DNA of 5,301 nt from assembly GCA_035266845.1 (NCBI GenBank), contig DATFMP010000021.1, positions 1 through 5,301 on the forward strand, given 5' to 3'. This DNA is from DATFMP01 sp035266845. GTDB taxonomy: Bacteria; SAR324; JACQKK01. Below the pieces are notes generated by a model. The model did no database searches. It worked only from the letters and a program-made list of their open reading frames with translations, and had not been told where the DNA came from. The translations under genes were made by a program, and so were the position numbers. The stretch's first letter is position 1, and every line of letters begins with the position of its first letter. This document shows, piece after piece, positions 1 to 5,301 of the stretch.

Positions 1-712
1 CTTCTACTTCGCGCTTCCGCACGCGGCGGGCGGCGAGACCCGAATGCGCGAGTTCTGGCGCTTCTCATGGCCGCTGATGCTGGTGCAGGCGTCGGAGAAC
101 GGCGTCGCCTTCACCATCAACTTCTTCCTGGGCCGGCTGGCAGCGCCGGATCTGGCCCTGGCTGCCTTTGGCGTGATGGACGGGCTGTGGAAGCTGCTGC
201 TGAGCCCGCTGCGCAATCTGGCCCAGACTGCCCAGACGCTGGTGCGCACACGGGAGGAACTGCACACGGTGTTTCGCTTCGTCGTGCAGGTCGTTGCGGG
301 ATTCATCGCGGTCGCGGCGTTGTTCTACGTGCCACAGATTCGCACCTGGGTGCTGGAGGGTGCCCTGGGCCTCACGGCAGAGATCGCGAACACCATCGCT
401 CCGGCACTGCTGCTGTTTGTCGTGCTGGCCTTCGTGCTGGGATTCTCGGCCTTCACGCGGGGTCTGCTGCTGAGCGCGCGGGTCACGGGGCCCATCGCCA
501 AGGCCGCGGGTGTCCGCCTCGCGGTGGTCATTGCCGTGGGCAGCTTCTCGTTGCTTCACCCGCACCTGAACGGCGCCCTGCTGGGCGTACTGGCGCTCAT
601 CGGCGGCTTCGGCTCGGAGATGCTGGTGCTGGGCTGGCGGGTGCTGCGGCCAGCGGTGGACAACCCCTACTCCCCCCTGCCGCCGACCCTGCGGGACGAC
701 CGGACGGCATAG
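1..712 (+). CDS. MOP/MATE-like multi-pass membrane transporter, ANKH-like, C-terminal half (5' end outside window)
   Basis: The frame is open from base 2 to the TAG at 710-712, giving 236 visible residues; the first in-frame ATG is at 44, but nothing marks it as the true start and the frame continues off the left edge. Counting from that ATG, six hydrophobic segments lie at about residues 8-30, 36-56, 76-98, 116-138, 155-172 and 176-198, followed by a short polar, proline-rich tail. Six helices opening with a FWRFSWPLMLVQ segment match one half of the 12-helix MOP superfamily (MATE, flippases), so I infer this is the C-terminal half. The late segment NGALLGVLALIGGFGSEMLV and the TRGLLLSARVTGP segment recall the progressive-ankylosis (ANKH) family, an inner-membrane-type transporter fold; this is from memory, not an alignment. 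Substrate unknown. It converges on the hydantoinase gene, with 9 bp between stop codons. Membrane-transporter nature is confident, exact family moderate. Confidence 0.75.
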   Translation, partial: FYFALPHAAGGETRMREFWRFSWPLMLVQASENGVAFTINFFLGRLAAPDLALAAFGVMDGLWKLLLSPLRNLAQTAQTLVRTREELHTVFRFVVQVVAGFIAVAALFYVPQIRTWVLEGALGLTAEIANTIAPALLLFVVLAFVLGFSAFTRGLLLSARVTGPIAKAAGVRLAVVIAVGSFSLLHPHLNGALLGVLALIGGFGSEMLVLGWRVLRPAVDNPYSPLPPTLRDDRTA

Positions 713-721
713 GCGCTCGCG

Positions 722-2140
722 TCAAGCCCCGCGCGGGCGGGCCATGGCGGACTGGTCGCAGGGCAGGAAGCGCCCGCGGCCGGGCGCTCCGCGCGGCTGG
801 AAGTCATGGGCCACCACCTCGCCGCGGGAGAGCGTGGTGATGGGCCAGCCGCGCACGCGGACGCCCTCGTAAGGCGTGTAGTCCATCGCGTCGTGCATCA
901 GGTCCAGCGTCAGCGTCACCTCGCGCTCCGCATCCCAGATGGCGATGTCGGCATCGGAGCCCACGGCGATGGTGCCCTTGCGGGGATACAGCCCATACAG
1001 CTTGGCCGCATTGGTGGCGCTAAGGGCCACAAAGCGGTTCACGTCGAAGCGGCCCCCGTTCACTCCGCCGGAGAAGAGCAGCGGCAGCCGCGCCGCCAAG
1101 CCGGGGATGCCGTTGGCGACCTTCTTGAAGGGCGCGTCCTTGCCGTGCATCTGCTTGCCTTGCGGATCGTCGTACCGGTAGGGCGCGTGATCGGAGGAGA
1201 CCACGTCGAACACGCCCCCCTCCAGCGCCTGCCAGATCGCCTCCTGGTTCGCGGGCTCCCGCGGAGGCGGGCTGCACATGTACTTGGCGCCCTCGAAGCC
1301 GGGCCGGTCCAGGTCATCCGCGCTCAGGTACAGGTACTGCGGGCAGGTCTCCGCGTAGATGCGCAGGTTGCGTGCATGGGCCCAGCGCAATTGCTCCACC
1401 GCCTCGCGTCCCGAGACGTGCACGATGAGGATCGGAACGTCCACCACCTCAGCCAGGGTGATGGCCCGGTGCGTCGCCTCGCGCTCCGCGGCCGATGCGT
1501 GGGCGACCGCGTGGTACTTGGGCGCGGACTGGCCCGCGGCCAGCAGCCGCTGGGCGAGCCAGGCGATGGCGTCGTGGTTCTCCGCGTGCACCATCACCAG
1601 GGCGCCCTCCCTGCGGGCCAGCGCCAGCACCTGCAGGATTTGCGCGTCGTCCAGCTTCAGGCTGTCGTAGGTCGTGTAGATCTTGAAGGACGTGTAGCCG
1701 TCACGGATGAGTGCCGGCAGTTCCTCCTTCAGCACCACCTCGCTGGGGTCGGAGATGATGAGGTGGAAAGCGTAGTCGATGATCGCCTTGCCCTCCGCCC
1801 GGCGATGGTAGTCCTCCACCACGGCCCGCAGGGACTGCCCCCGATGCTGCGCGGCAAAGGGGATGATGGTGGTGGTGCCGCCGCAGGCCGCGGAAATGCT
1901 CCCGCTGCGGAAGTCGTCCGCCGTGGTGGCCCCCATGGAGGAGGGCTGATCCAGGTGGCAATGGCTGTCGATGCCGCCGGGCAGCACGAGCCGCCCTGTG
2001 GCATCCAGTTCCTCAGCGCCAGCGCCCAGGCGCTCCGCCAGCGCCACCACGCGCCCCTCGCGGATGCCCACGTCGCAGCGCACGCTGTCCGCGGCCGTGA
2101 CCACCGTGCCGCCACGGATCACCAGGTCGTAGTCTGCCAT
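722..2140 (-). CDS. dihydropyrimidinase / D-hydantoinase-type cyclic amidohydrolase
   Basis: This 472-residue protein has the usual length of cytosolic dihydropyrimidinases and hydantoinases, which hydrolyse cyclic ureides (dihydropyrimidines, 5-substituted hydantoins) to N-carbamoyl amino acids with a binuclear metal centre. All expected active-site elements are visible: metal ligands H60 and H62 in GGIDSHCHLDQ, the lysine that is carboxylated (K153 in SFKIYTTYD), H185 in MVHAEN, H241 in IVHVSG and D317 in SSDHAPY. The likely substrate-binding residues Y158 (five after the lysine), S290 in CSPPPR and N343 in NGIPG are also present. The ATG at 2140 gives a typical beta-strand start (MADYDLVIRGG) and is preceded by GGGGA with 6-nt spacing. 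It lies 19 bp downstream of the racemase stop, so the two are probably co-transcribed. One oddity: the usual acidic or glutamine residue after NGIPG-L is A349. Allantoinase is the main alternative; the NGIPG..RLPLLF block and ETCPQYLYL favour the dihydropyrimidinase/hydantoinase group. In vivo substrate unproven. Confidence 0.93.
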   Translation of the reverse strand: MADYDLVIRGGTVVTAADSVRCDVGIREGRVVALAERLGAGAEELDATGRLVLPGGIDSHCHLDQPSSMGATTADDFRSGSISAACGGTTTIIPFAAQHRGQSLRAVVEDYHRRAEGKAIIDYAFHLIISDPSEVVLKEELPALIRDGYTSFKIYTTYDSLKLDDAQILQVLALARREGALVMVHAENHDAIAWLAQRLLAAGQSAPKYHAVAHASAAEREATHRAITLAEVVDVPILIVHVSGREAVEQLRWAHARNLRIYAETCPQYLYLSADDLDRPGFEGAKYMCSPPPREPANQEAIWQALEGGVFDVVSSDHAPYRYDDPQGKQMHGKDAPFKKVANGIPGLAARLPLLFSGGVNGGRFDVNRFVALSATNAAKLYGLYPRKGTIAVGSDADIAIWDAEREVTLTLDLMHDAMDYTPYEGVRVRGWPITTLSRGEVVAHDFQPRGAPGRGRFLPCDQSAMARPRGA

Positions 2141-2146
2141 CGCGCG

Positions 2147-2151
2147 TCCCC
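2147..2151 (-). promoter_or_regulatory. ribosome binding site of the hydantoinase gene
   Basis: On the - strand GGGGA lies 6 nt upstream of the ATG at 2140, inside the 19-bp gap after the racemase stop. It is a moderate Shine-Dalgarno match and supports the chosen start. Confidence 0.5.
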
Positions 2152-2159
2152 GGCCCCGC

Positions 2160-2825
2160 TCAGCGGCGCGTGCGGGCGCACAGCACCGACAGCGCCATGC
2201 CTACCGCGGCCTGGGTGGGGTCGACCACCGGCAGGCCCAGCGTCTCCTCCAGGGCGGCGCGGTGCTGTGAGAACCCGGCGCAGCCCATCACGATCACCGC
2301 GGCGCCGTGATCGTCGCGCAGGCGGGTGCCCACCTCCGTCATGCGGGCGAATACCTTCCGCTCGTCGGCCAGCTCGGTCACGGTCATGTCGATAGGCAGA
2401 TCGCCCGCGATGTTGGACTCGACGCCCATCGCGCGGAAGTAGCGCCGGTGGCGAGGCAGCGAGTTGCGCAGGATGGAGATCACGCCCACGGGCAGGCCCA
2501 GGTTCATGGCCGTCGTCATGCCTGCCTCCGCGATGCCCAGCACGGGCCGATCGGTTGTCTCCCGCGCCGAGTGGAGGCCCGGATCGGAGAAGCACGCGAC
2601 CACAAACGCGCCCGTGCGTGCCTCCTCGTCTCGGATCATGCGGCAAAGCGGCCCGATCACCTGGTCCGAAAGTACCTGCGATTCAATGCCCGGTGGGCCC
2701 TCCTTCAGCGTAGCGCACTCGATAGCGGGCCCGTCCGCGAAGCGGAAGGCCTCCAGGGCTGAACTCATGCCCGCCGTGACCCGCTCGTTGCAGTTGGGGT
2801 TGATGACGACAATGCGTTCGGTCAT
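2160..2825 (-). CDS. aspartate/glutamate/hydantoin racemase family protein
   Basis: This is a 221-residue cytosolic, cofactor-independent racemase of the Asp/Glu/hydantoin racemase superfamily. The two catalytic cysteines are visible: C78 in VVACFSDPGL and C182 in VMGCAGF. The family's N-terminal strand and loop appear as IVVINPNCNERVT and the C-terminal block as PVVDPTQAAVGMA. The open frame extends 70 codons further upstream to an ATG at 3035, but that extension is arginine- and proline-rich without family character; the ATG at 2825 places the INPN motif where the family has it and has GAGGG 7 nt upstream. It is the promoter-proximal gene of a two-gene unit with the hydantoinase, which points to hydantoin (or allantoin or a similar ureide) racemisation, letting a stereoselective ring-opening enzyme use both enantiomers. 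Residue 12, often Ser or Thr in this loop, is Cys. A glutamate/aspartate racemase role is less likely in this context. Confidence 0.9.
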   Translation of the reverse strand: MTERIVVINPNCNERVTAGMSSALEAFRFADGPAIECATLKEGPPGIESQVLSDQVIGPLCRMIRDEEARTGAFVVACFSDPGLHSARETTDRPVLGIAEAGMTTAMNLGLPVGVISILRNSLPRHRRYFRAMGVESNIAGDLPIDMTVTELADERKVFARMTEVGTRLRDDHGAAVIVMGCAGFSQHRAALEETLGLPVVDPTQAAVGMALSVLCARTRR

Positions 2826-2866
2826 GGCGAAACCCTCGTCCAAGGAGTTGCCCAGCCGGCGGCCAT
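2822..2866 (-). CDS. possible 14-codon leader peptide (uORF) coupled to the racemase
   Basis: An ATG at 2866-2864 on the - strand follows AGGAG (2880-2876) with 9-nt spacing and opens a 14-codon frame (MAAGWATPWTRVSP). Its TGA at 2824-2822 overlaps the racemase ATG (2825-2823) as ATGA, the usual geometry for translational coupling. The peptide contains two Trp and no recognised motif. The same frame is stop-free upstream to 3058 but has no ATG, GTG or TTG there, so it may instead be chance openness in GC-rich DNA. No promoter was placed, so it is not certain that the transcript covers the leader. Low confidence as a real peptide; reported for its good start signal and exact stop-start overlap. 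Confidence 0.25.
   Translation of the reverse strand: MAAGWATPWTRVSP
2833..2837 (-). promoter_or_regulatory. ribosome binding site of the racemase gene
   Basis: GAGGG on the - strand is 7 nt upstream of the ATG at 2825 and decides this start over the far-upstream ATG at 3035. It lies inside the possible leader ORF (2822-2866), so a ribosome translating the leader would pass over it. Confidence 0.6.
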
Positions 2867-2895
2867 GCGTTCCCGCTCCTGCGGGGTGCCGGCTG
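2853..2895 (-). repeat. nested inverted repeat (possible mRNA leader stem-loop) before the racemase
   Basis: CAGCCGGC (2853-2860) and GCCGGCTG (2888-2895) are a perfect 8-bp inverted repeat. Nested inside is a perfect 5-bp hairpin, CCCGC (2872-2876) and GCGGG (2881-2885), with a 4-nt loop. Read on the racemase-coding strand that loop is AGGA, part of the Shine-Dalgarno sequence of the possible leader ORF, and the leader ATG lies in the internal loop between the stems. There is no following T-tract, so it is not a standard intrinsic terminator. Confidence 0.4.
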
Positions 2896-2930
2896 CGCTG
2901 CTCGCGATCGGCCGGTCGGTGACGTGGTGC

Positions 2931-2966
2931 CCCTGGGCCCCACAACCGTCCCCACGCGGCCCAGGG
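2931..2966. repeat. perfect 9-bp inverted repeat
   Basis: CCCTGGGCC (2931-2939) is matched exactly by its reverse complement GGCCCAGGG (2958-2966), separated by 18 nt. It could be an operator or, if transcribed toward the racemase, a GC-rich leader hairpin. No T-run follows on either strand, so intrinsic termination is unlikely. GC-rich DNA makes such repeats more common by chance. Confidence 0.4.
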
Positions 2967-2970
2967 AGAT

Positions 2971-3007
2971 GCTGGCAGACTAGCCGAGTCGAACGTGGTT
3001 TGCCAGC
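2971..3007. repeat. inverted repeat GCTGGCA...TGCCAGC (operator-like)
   Basis: GCTGGCA (2971-2977) and TGCCAGC (3001-3007) are perfect inverted copies. As RNA the stem could extend inward to 12 pairs with two G-U wobbles, leaving a 13-nt loop. It sits near the middle of the divergent intergenic region, directly beside the 9-bp repeat, where a shared operator could be expected. No regulator gene is in the window to pair with it. Confidence 0.35.
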
Positions 3008-3110
3008 GCTGCCGCTGAGCGGACGGCGAGGCCAACCCTTCCGTGTTAAGCTAGTAAGTCAAGGAAGAGTATCTGCCCAGAGCGGACGCCTACCCCAGCG
3101 CCGCCCGGCA

Positions 3111-3116
3111 AAAGGA
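3111..3116 (+). promoter_or_regulatory. ribosome binding site of the asmA-like gene
   Basis: AAAGGA lies 7 nt upstream of the ATG at 3124. In-frame TAG and TAA stops at 3052-3057 close the frame upstream, so the ATG at 3124 is the well-supported start. Confidence 0.7.
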
Positions 3117-3123
3117 CCGTTGC

Positions 3124-5301
3124 ATGAAGGGATTGCGCCTCATCCGGCTGCTGGCCGTGGCGGTGATCGCACTCGCGGCGCTGCTGGCCATCGCCGTGGC
3201 TGTGCTATTCACGATCGACCTCTCCGCCTACCGCGCGCCGCTGGAGGCCCGGGTGAGTCGCGCCCTGGGTCGGCCCGTGGCGCTCAGTGGAACCGTGCGC
3301 GTGGAGCCGGCGCTATCGCCGACGCTCACCGTGCGCTCCGTCACCATCGCAAATCCCGCGTGGGCCTCCGATCCGATGCTGGCTCAGGCCGAGCGAATCT
3401 CGTTGCGGTTCGCCTGGTGGCCGCTGCTGCAAGGTCGGCTGGTCCTCACACGCTTGGTGCTGGTGGGGGGGCACTTGCACCTGGAGACGCGCGCGGACGG
3501 GACCAACAACTGGATGCTCGCCGCACCCGTCGATGTCACTGCTGCGCAAACAGCAACCGCCGCAGGAACGGACGCGTCCGGTGCGCTGCCGCCCGCCAGC
3601 CTTCCGCAGATCGAGGTGCGCCGGTCCCGAGTGGACTACCGGGACGGTCGCAGCGGCGTCGTGACCCGGCTCGGCGTGACACGCGCCTTGTTGCGGGCCG
3701 AGGAGCGGCGCCCCCTGGTGCTCATGTTCGATGGCACCCTGCGCGGACAGCCCCTCAGCGCGGGTCTGGTGGGCGGCCCCTGGTCAGAGCTCGTACGCAG
3801 CGAGGCCCCCTGGCCGGTGCGGCTGGAGGTGATCTCACGGGATACGCGGCTGCAGGCGCAAGGTGAGCTACGGCGGCTGCCCGAACCACGCTTCGACTTG
3901 CAGGTGCACGCCAGCGGAGGTGAGTTCGATGCCCTGGGCACGCTGATCGGCGTCCGCCTGCCCCGGCTCGGGCCCTTCGAACTGAATGCGCAATTCGTCC
4001 GTGACGCCCGGGGCTACGAGGTCAACGGCGCGCGTGGCTTTCTGGGCCCAGCGGACTCCGACCTGCGCTTCACGGTGCAGGCGGGGCGCCTGTCCGCCCC
4101 ATTCACGCAGCCGTTGGCAATCGAGGCCCAGGGCACCTTCCGCGGCCTGCCGTTCGATCTGCGGCTGGATGGAGCTCCCTATCCCGTGCTGCTGAGCGAC
4201 AATGGGAGCTGGCCCCTGCAGACCTCCCTGCACATCGCGCACACCCAGTTGGAGCTGGACGGCGCCGTGCAGGCCCGCACAGGAGACTTTGCAGTGAACG
4301 TGAGGGCGGACGGCGCTGACGTCAGCTCGCTGGAGCCGTTGGTGGGCCGCGATTTGCCCTCACTGGGGCCTTACGAGCTGCAGGGGCGGTTGCGGCGGGC
4401 GGGCAGCGCTCTATCCGTAAACGAGTTGACCGCGCGGGTGGGCCACAGCGATGCGCGCGGTCGGCTGCAAGTGGAGTTGGGCGGAGCGCGCCCCGCACTT
4501 TCCGGCGTGCTCGATGCCGGCACGGTGGACCTGGCGGACTTCCGGAACCTGCTGGCGCAGACGCAGGACAGCGGCAATGCAAATCCTCCAGCCGCGCAGC
4601 GGCGGCTGCCCTTCGAGCTGCTGCGAACCATCGATGCGGAGCTTCGGGTGTCCGTGGGCCAAGTGCTGGGCGTAACCTCCTCAATGGACGGGGTACGGGC
4701 GTACCTGCGTTTGCGGGACGGCAAGCTGGACGCCGATCCGGTGAGCCTGCGATTGGCGGGCGAAGCCATCACGGGCCAAATTTCGGTGCAGACGGGCGGT
4801 GACGTGCCCACCATGGTGCTAGTGGCCCACGGCAGCAGCATCCACTACGGCCCTGTATTGTCGGCATTGCACGTTACGCAGCGTCTTGACGGCGAGGCCG
4901 GACAGCTCGACTTCGCGCTGCGCGGCCAGGGTCAAAGTCTTGAGGAGATCTGGCACTCCGCCGCGCTGCGGCTGGAGACCCGGAACGGCGACGTCACCTA
5001 CACCGATCCGCGCGACGGCACGCAGGTGCACTTCTTCCTGCGGCAAGCCCTGGCCACCACGGGTGGTGGCGCCGGGCTGGTGCTGGATGCGCAAGGCAAT
5101 TACCGCGAGCAGCCATTCGACCTGCACCTCGCCGGAGACGGTCTGCCGGAACTGAAGGACGATCGCCTCCCCTGGCACGTGCGCGTGTCCGGCACCATCG
5201 CCGATGCGAGCTTCAGCACGACGGGTAGCGTGCGCGCCGTGTTCGCCGGTGAGGGGGTGGACCTGCAGGTGCGCGTGGACGGGCCGCACCTCGCGGGGTT
5301 G
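3124..5301 (+). CDS. AsmA family protein, N-terminal 726 codons (3' end outside window)
   Basis: The frame is open for 726 codons with no stop before the right edge. The start MKGLRLIRLL leads into one hydrophobic helix at about residues 8-31, a membrane anchor that should leave the rest in the periplasm. Residues 32-130 carry the AsmA N-terminal signature: a DLSAYRAPLEARVSRALGRP segment, then VTIANPAWASDP, then FAWWPLLQGRLVLTRL and a DGTNNW motif. The remainder is beta-rich and repetitive; related segments recur at about residues 200-287, 335-420 and from 660 to the edge, including LPRLGPFEL (279-287) and LPSLGPYEL (411-419). AsmA-like proteins are thought to affect outer-membrane assembly and, in TamB/YhdP-type relatives, phospholipid transfer between membranes; the exact role of this one is not readable here. 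It is transcribed divergently from the racemase and has a good ribosome binding site. Family assignment is strong, function of this member open. Confidence 0.9.
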   Translation, partial: MKGLRLIRLLAVAVIALAALLAIAVAVLFTIDLSAYRAPLEARVSRALGRPVALSGTVRVEPALSPTLTVRSVTIANPAWASDPMLAQAERISLRFAWWPLLQGRLVLTRLVLVGGHLHLETRADGTNNWMLAAPVDVTAAQTATAAGTDASGALPPASLPQIEVRRSRVDYRDGRSGVVTRLGVTRALLRAEERRPLVLMFDGTLRGQPLSAGLVGGPWSELVRSEAPWPVRLEVISRDTRLQAQGELRRLPEPRFDLQVHASGGEFDALGTLIGVRLPRLGPFELNAQFVRDARGYEVNGARGFLGPADSDLRFTVQAGRLSAPFTQPLAIEAQGTFRGLPFDLRLDGAPYPVLLSDNGSWPLQTSLHIAHTQLELDGAVQARTGDFAVNVRADGADVSSLEPLVGRDLPSLGPYELQGRLRRAGSALSVNELTARVGHSDARGRLQVELGGARPALSGVLDAGTVDLADFRNLLAQTQDSGNANPPAAQRRLPFELLRTIDAELRVSVGQVLGVTSSMDGVRAYLRLRDGKLDADPVSLRLAGEAITGQISVQTGGDVPTMVLVAHGSSIHYGPVLSALHVTQRLDGEAGQLDFALRGQGQSLEEIWHSAALRLETRNGDVTYTDPRDGTQVHFFLRQALATTGGGAGLVLDAQGNYREQPFDLHLAGDGLPELKDDRLPWHVRVSGTIADASFSTTGSVRAVFAGEGVDLQVRVDGPHLAGL

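Larger units (their letters stand above)
2826..3123. promoter_or_regulatory. divergent intergenic control region between racemase and asmA-like genes
   Basis: This 298-bp gap separates two genes transcribed away from each other, so it should carry both promoters. It contains three successive inverted repeats (2853-2895, 2931-2966, 2971-3007) and a locally AT-richer stretch around 3040-3075, the most likely place for the asmA-side promoter. Within it, TGTTAAGCT (3044-3052) and TATCTG (3070-3075) are only 3/6 matches to a sigma-70 -10 element and have no good -35 partner. No strong promoter was recognised on the - strand. A regulator-binding function is inferred from gene arrangement and symmetry only. 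Confidence 0.5.

Noticed and set aside
65..565. 166-codon - strand frame opposite the transporter gene
   Set aside because: Gln/Arg/His-rich antisense shadow of a clear membrane protein frame.
806..2395. 529-codon open frame on the + strand antisense to the hydantoinase and racemase
   Set aside because: It lies opposite two genes with intact catalytic motifs, and its translation is low-complexity His/Arg/Ala/Val-rich with no domain. Long antisense frames are common in GC-rich DNA.
2975..3000. GTTCGACTC on the - strand resembling a tRNA T-loop
   Set aside because: The flanking bases do not form a 5-bp T stem and no D-arm, anticodon arm or acceptor stem can be built around it.
2970..3010. TGGCA elements suggestive of a sigma-54 promoter
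   Set aside because: On neither strand does a GC element follow GG at the required 10-nt spacing.
2826..3035. 70-codon N-terminal extension of the racemase frame to the ATG at 3035
   Set aside because: The extension is Arg/Pro-rich and unrelated to the family; the start at 2825 puts the INPN motif in its usual place and has its own ribosome binding site.
2865..3866. 333-codon + strand frame across the intergenic region into the asmA-like gene
   Set aside because: It overlaps the asmA-like gene in another frame, is composed of Arg/Gly/Pro/Ala, and shows no motif.
4371..5289. Several - strand frames of 80-156 codons opposite the asmA-like gene
   Set aside because: They carry no recognisable domain and lie opposite a continuous AsmA frame.

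Overview
The window is GC-rich chromosomal DNA with strong third-position G/C bias. It looks like a Gram-negative bacterium, most likely a high-GC pseudomonadote: it carries an AsmA-family envelope gene and a proteobacterial-style hydantoinase/racemase pair. I see no insertion sequence, tRNA, rRNA, CRISPR array or phage gene. Most of it is ordinary, and I found no convincing undescribed multigene system.

Layout, left to right. (1) A membrane transporter, cut by the left edge, on the + strand and ending at 712. The visible part is six predicted transmembrane helices, which fits the C-terminal half of a MOP/MATE-like protein; in places it resembles the progressive-ankylosis (ANKH) family. (2) A convergent two-gene unit on the - strand: a dihydropyrimidinase/D-hydantoinase-type cyclic amidohydrolase (722-2140) and, upstream of it and transcribed first, an Asp/Glu/hydantoin racemase (2160-2825). 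They are 19 bp apart. (3) A 298-bp divergent intergenic region (2826-3123) with three consecutive perfect-core inverted repeats and a possible 14-codon leader ORF whose stop overlaps the racemase start as ATGA. (4) An AsmA-family gene on the + strand from 3124 that runs off the right edge after 726 codons without a stop.

How the genes work together. The racemase and hydantoinase fit one pathway: the racemase interconverts enantiomers of a 5-substituted hydantoin (or a related ureide or amino-acid derivative), and the hydantoinase opens the ring to an N-carbamoyl compound. Both ends of this unit are visible, bounded by a convergent transporter and a divergent asmA-like gene, so the expected third enzyme (an N-carbamoyl amino acid hydrolase) and a dedicated uptake system are not in this operon. 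The asmA-like gene has no obvious metabolic link to the pair and probably only shares the divergent control region.

The most noteworthy features are the compact structured leader in front of the racemase, the ANKH-like signature of the truncated transporter, and the internal repetition of the AsmA protein.
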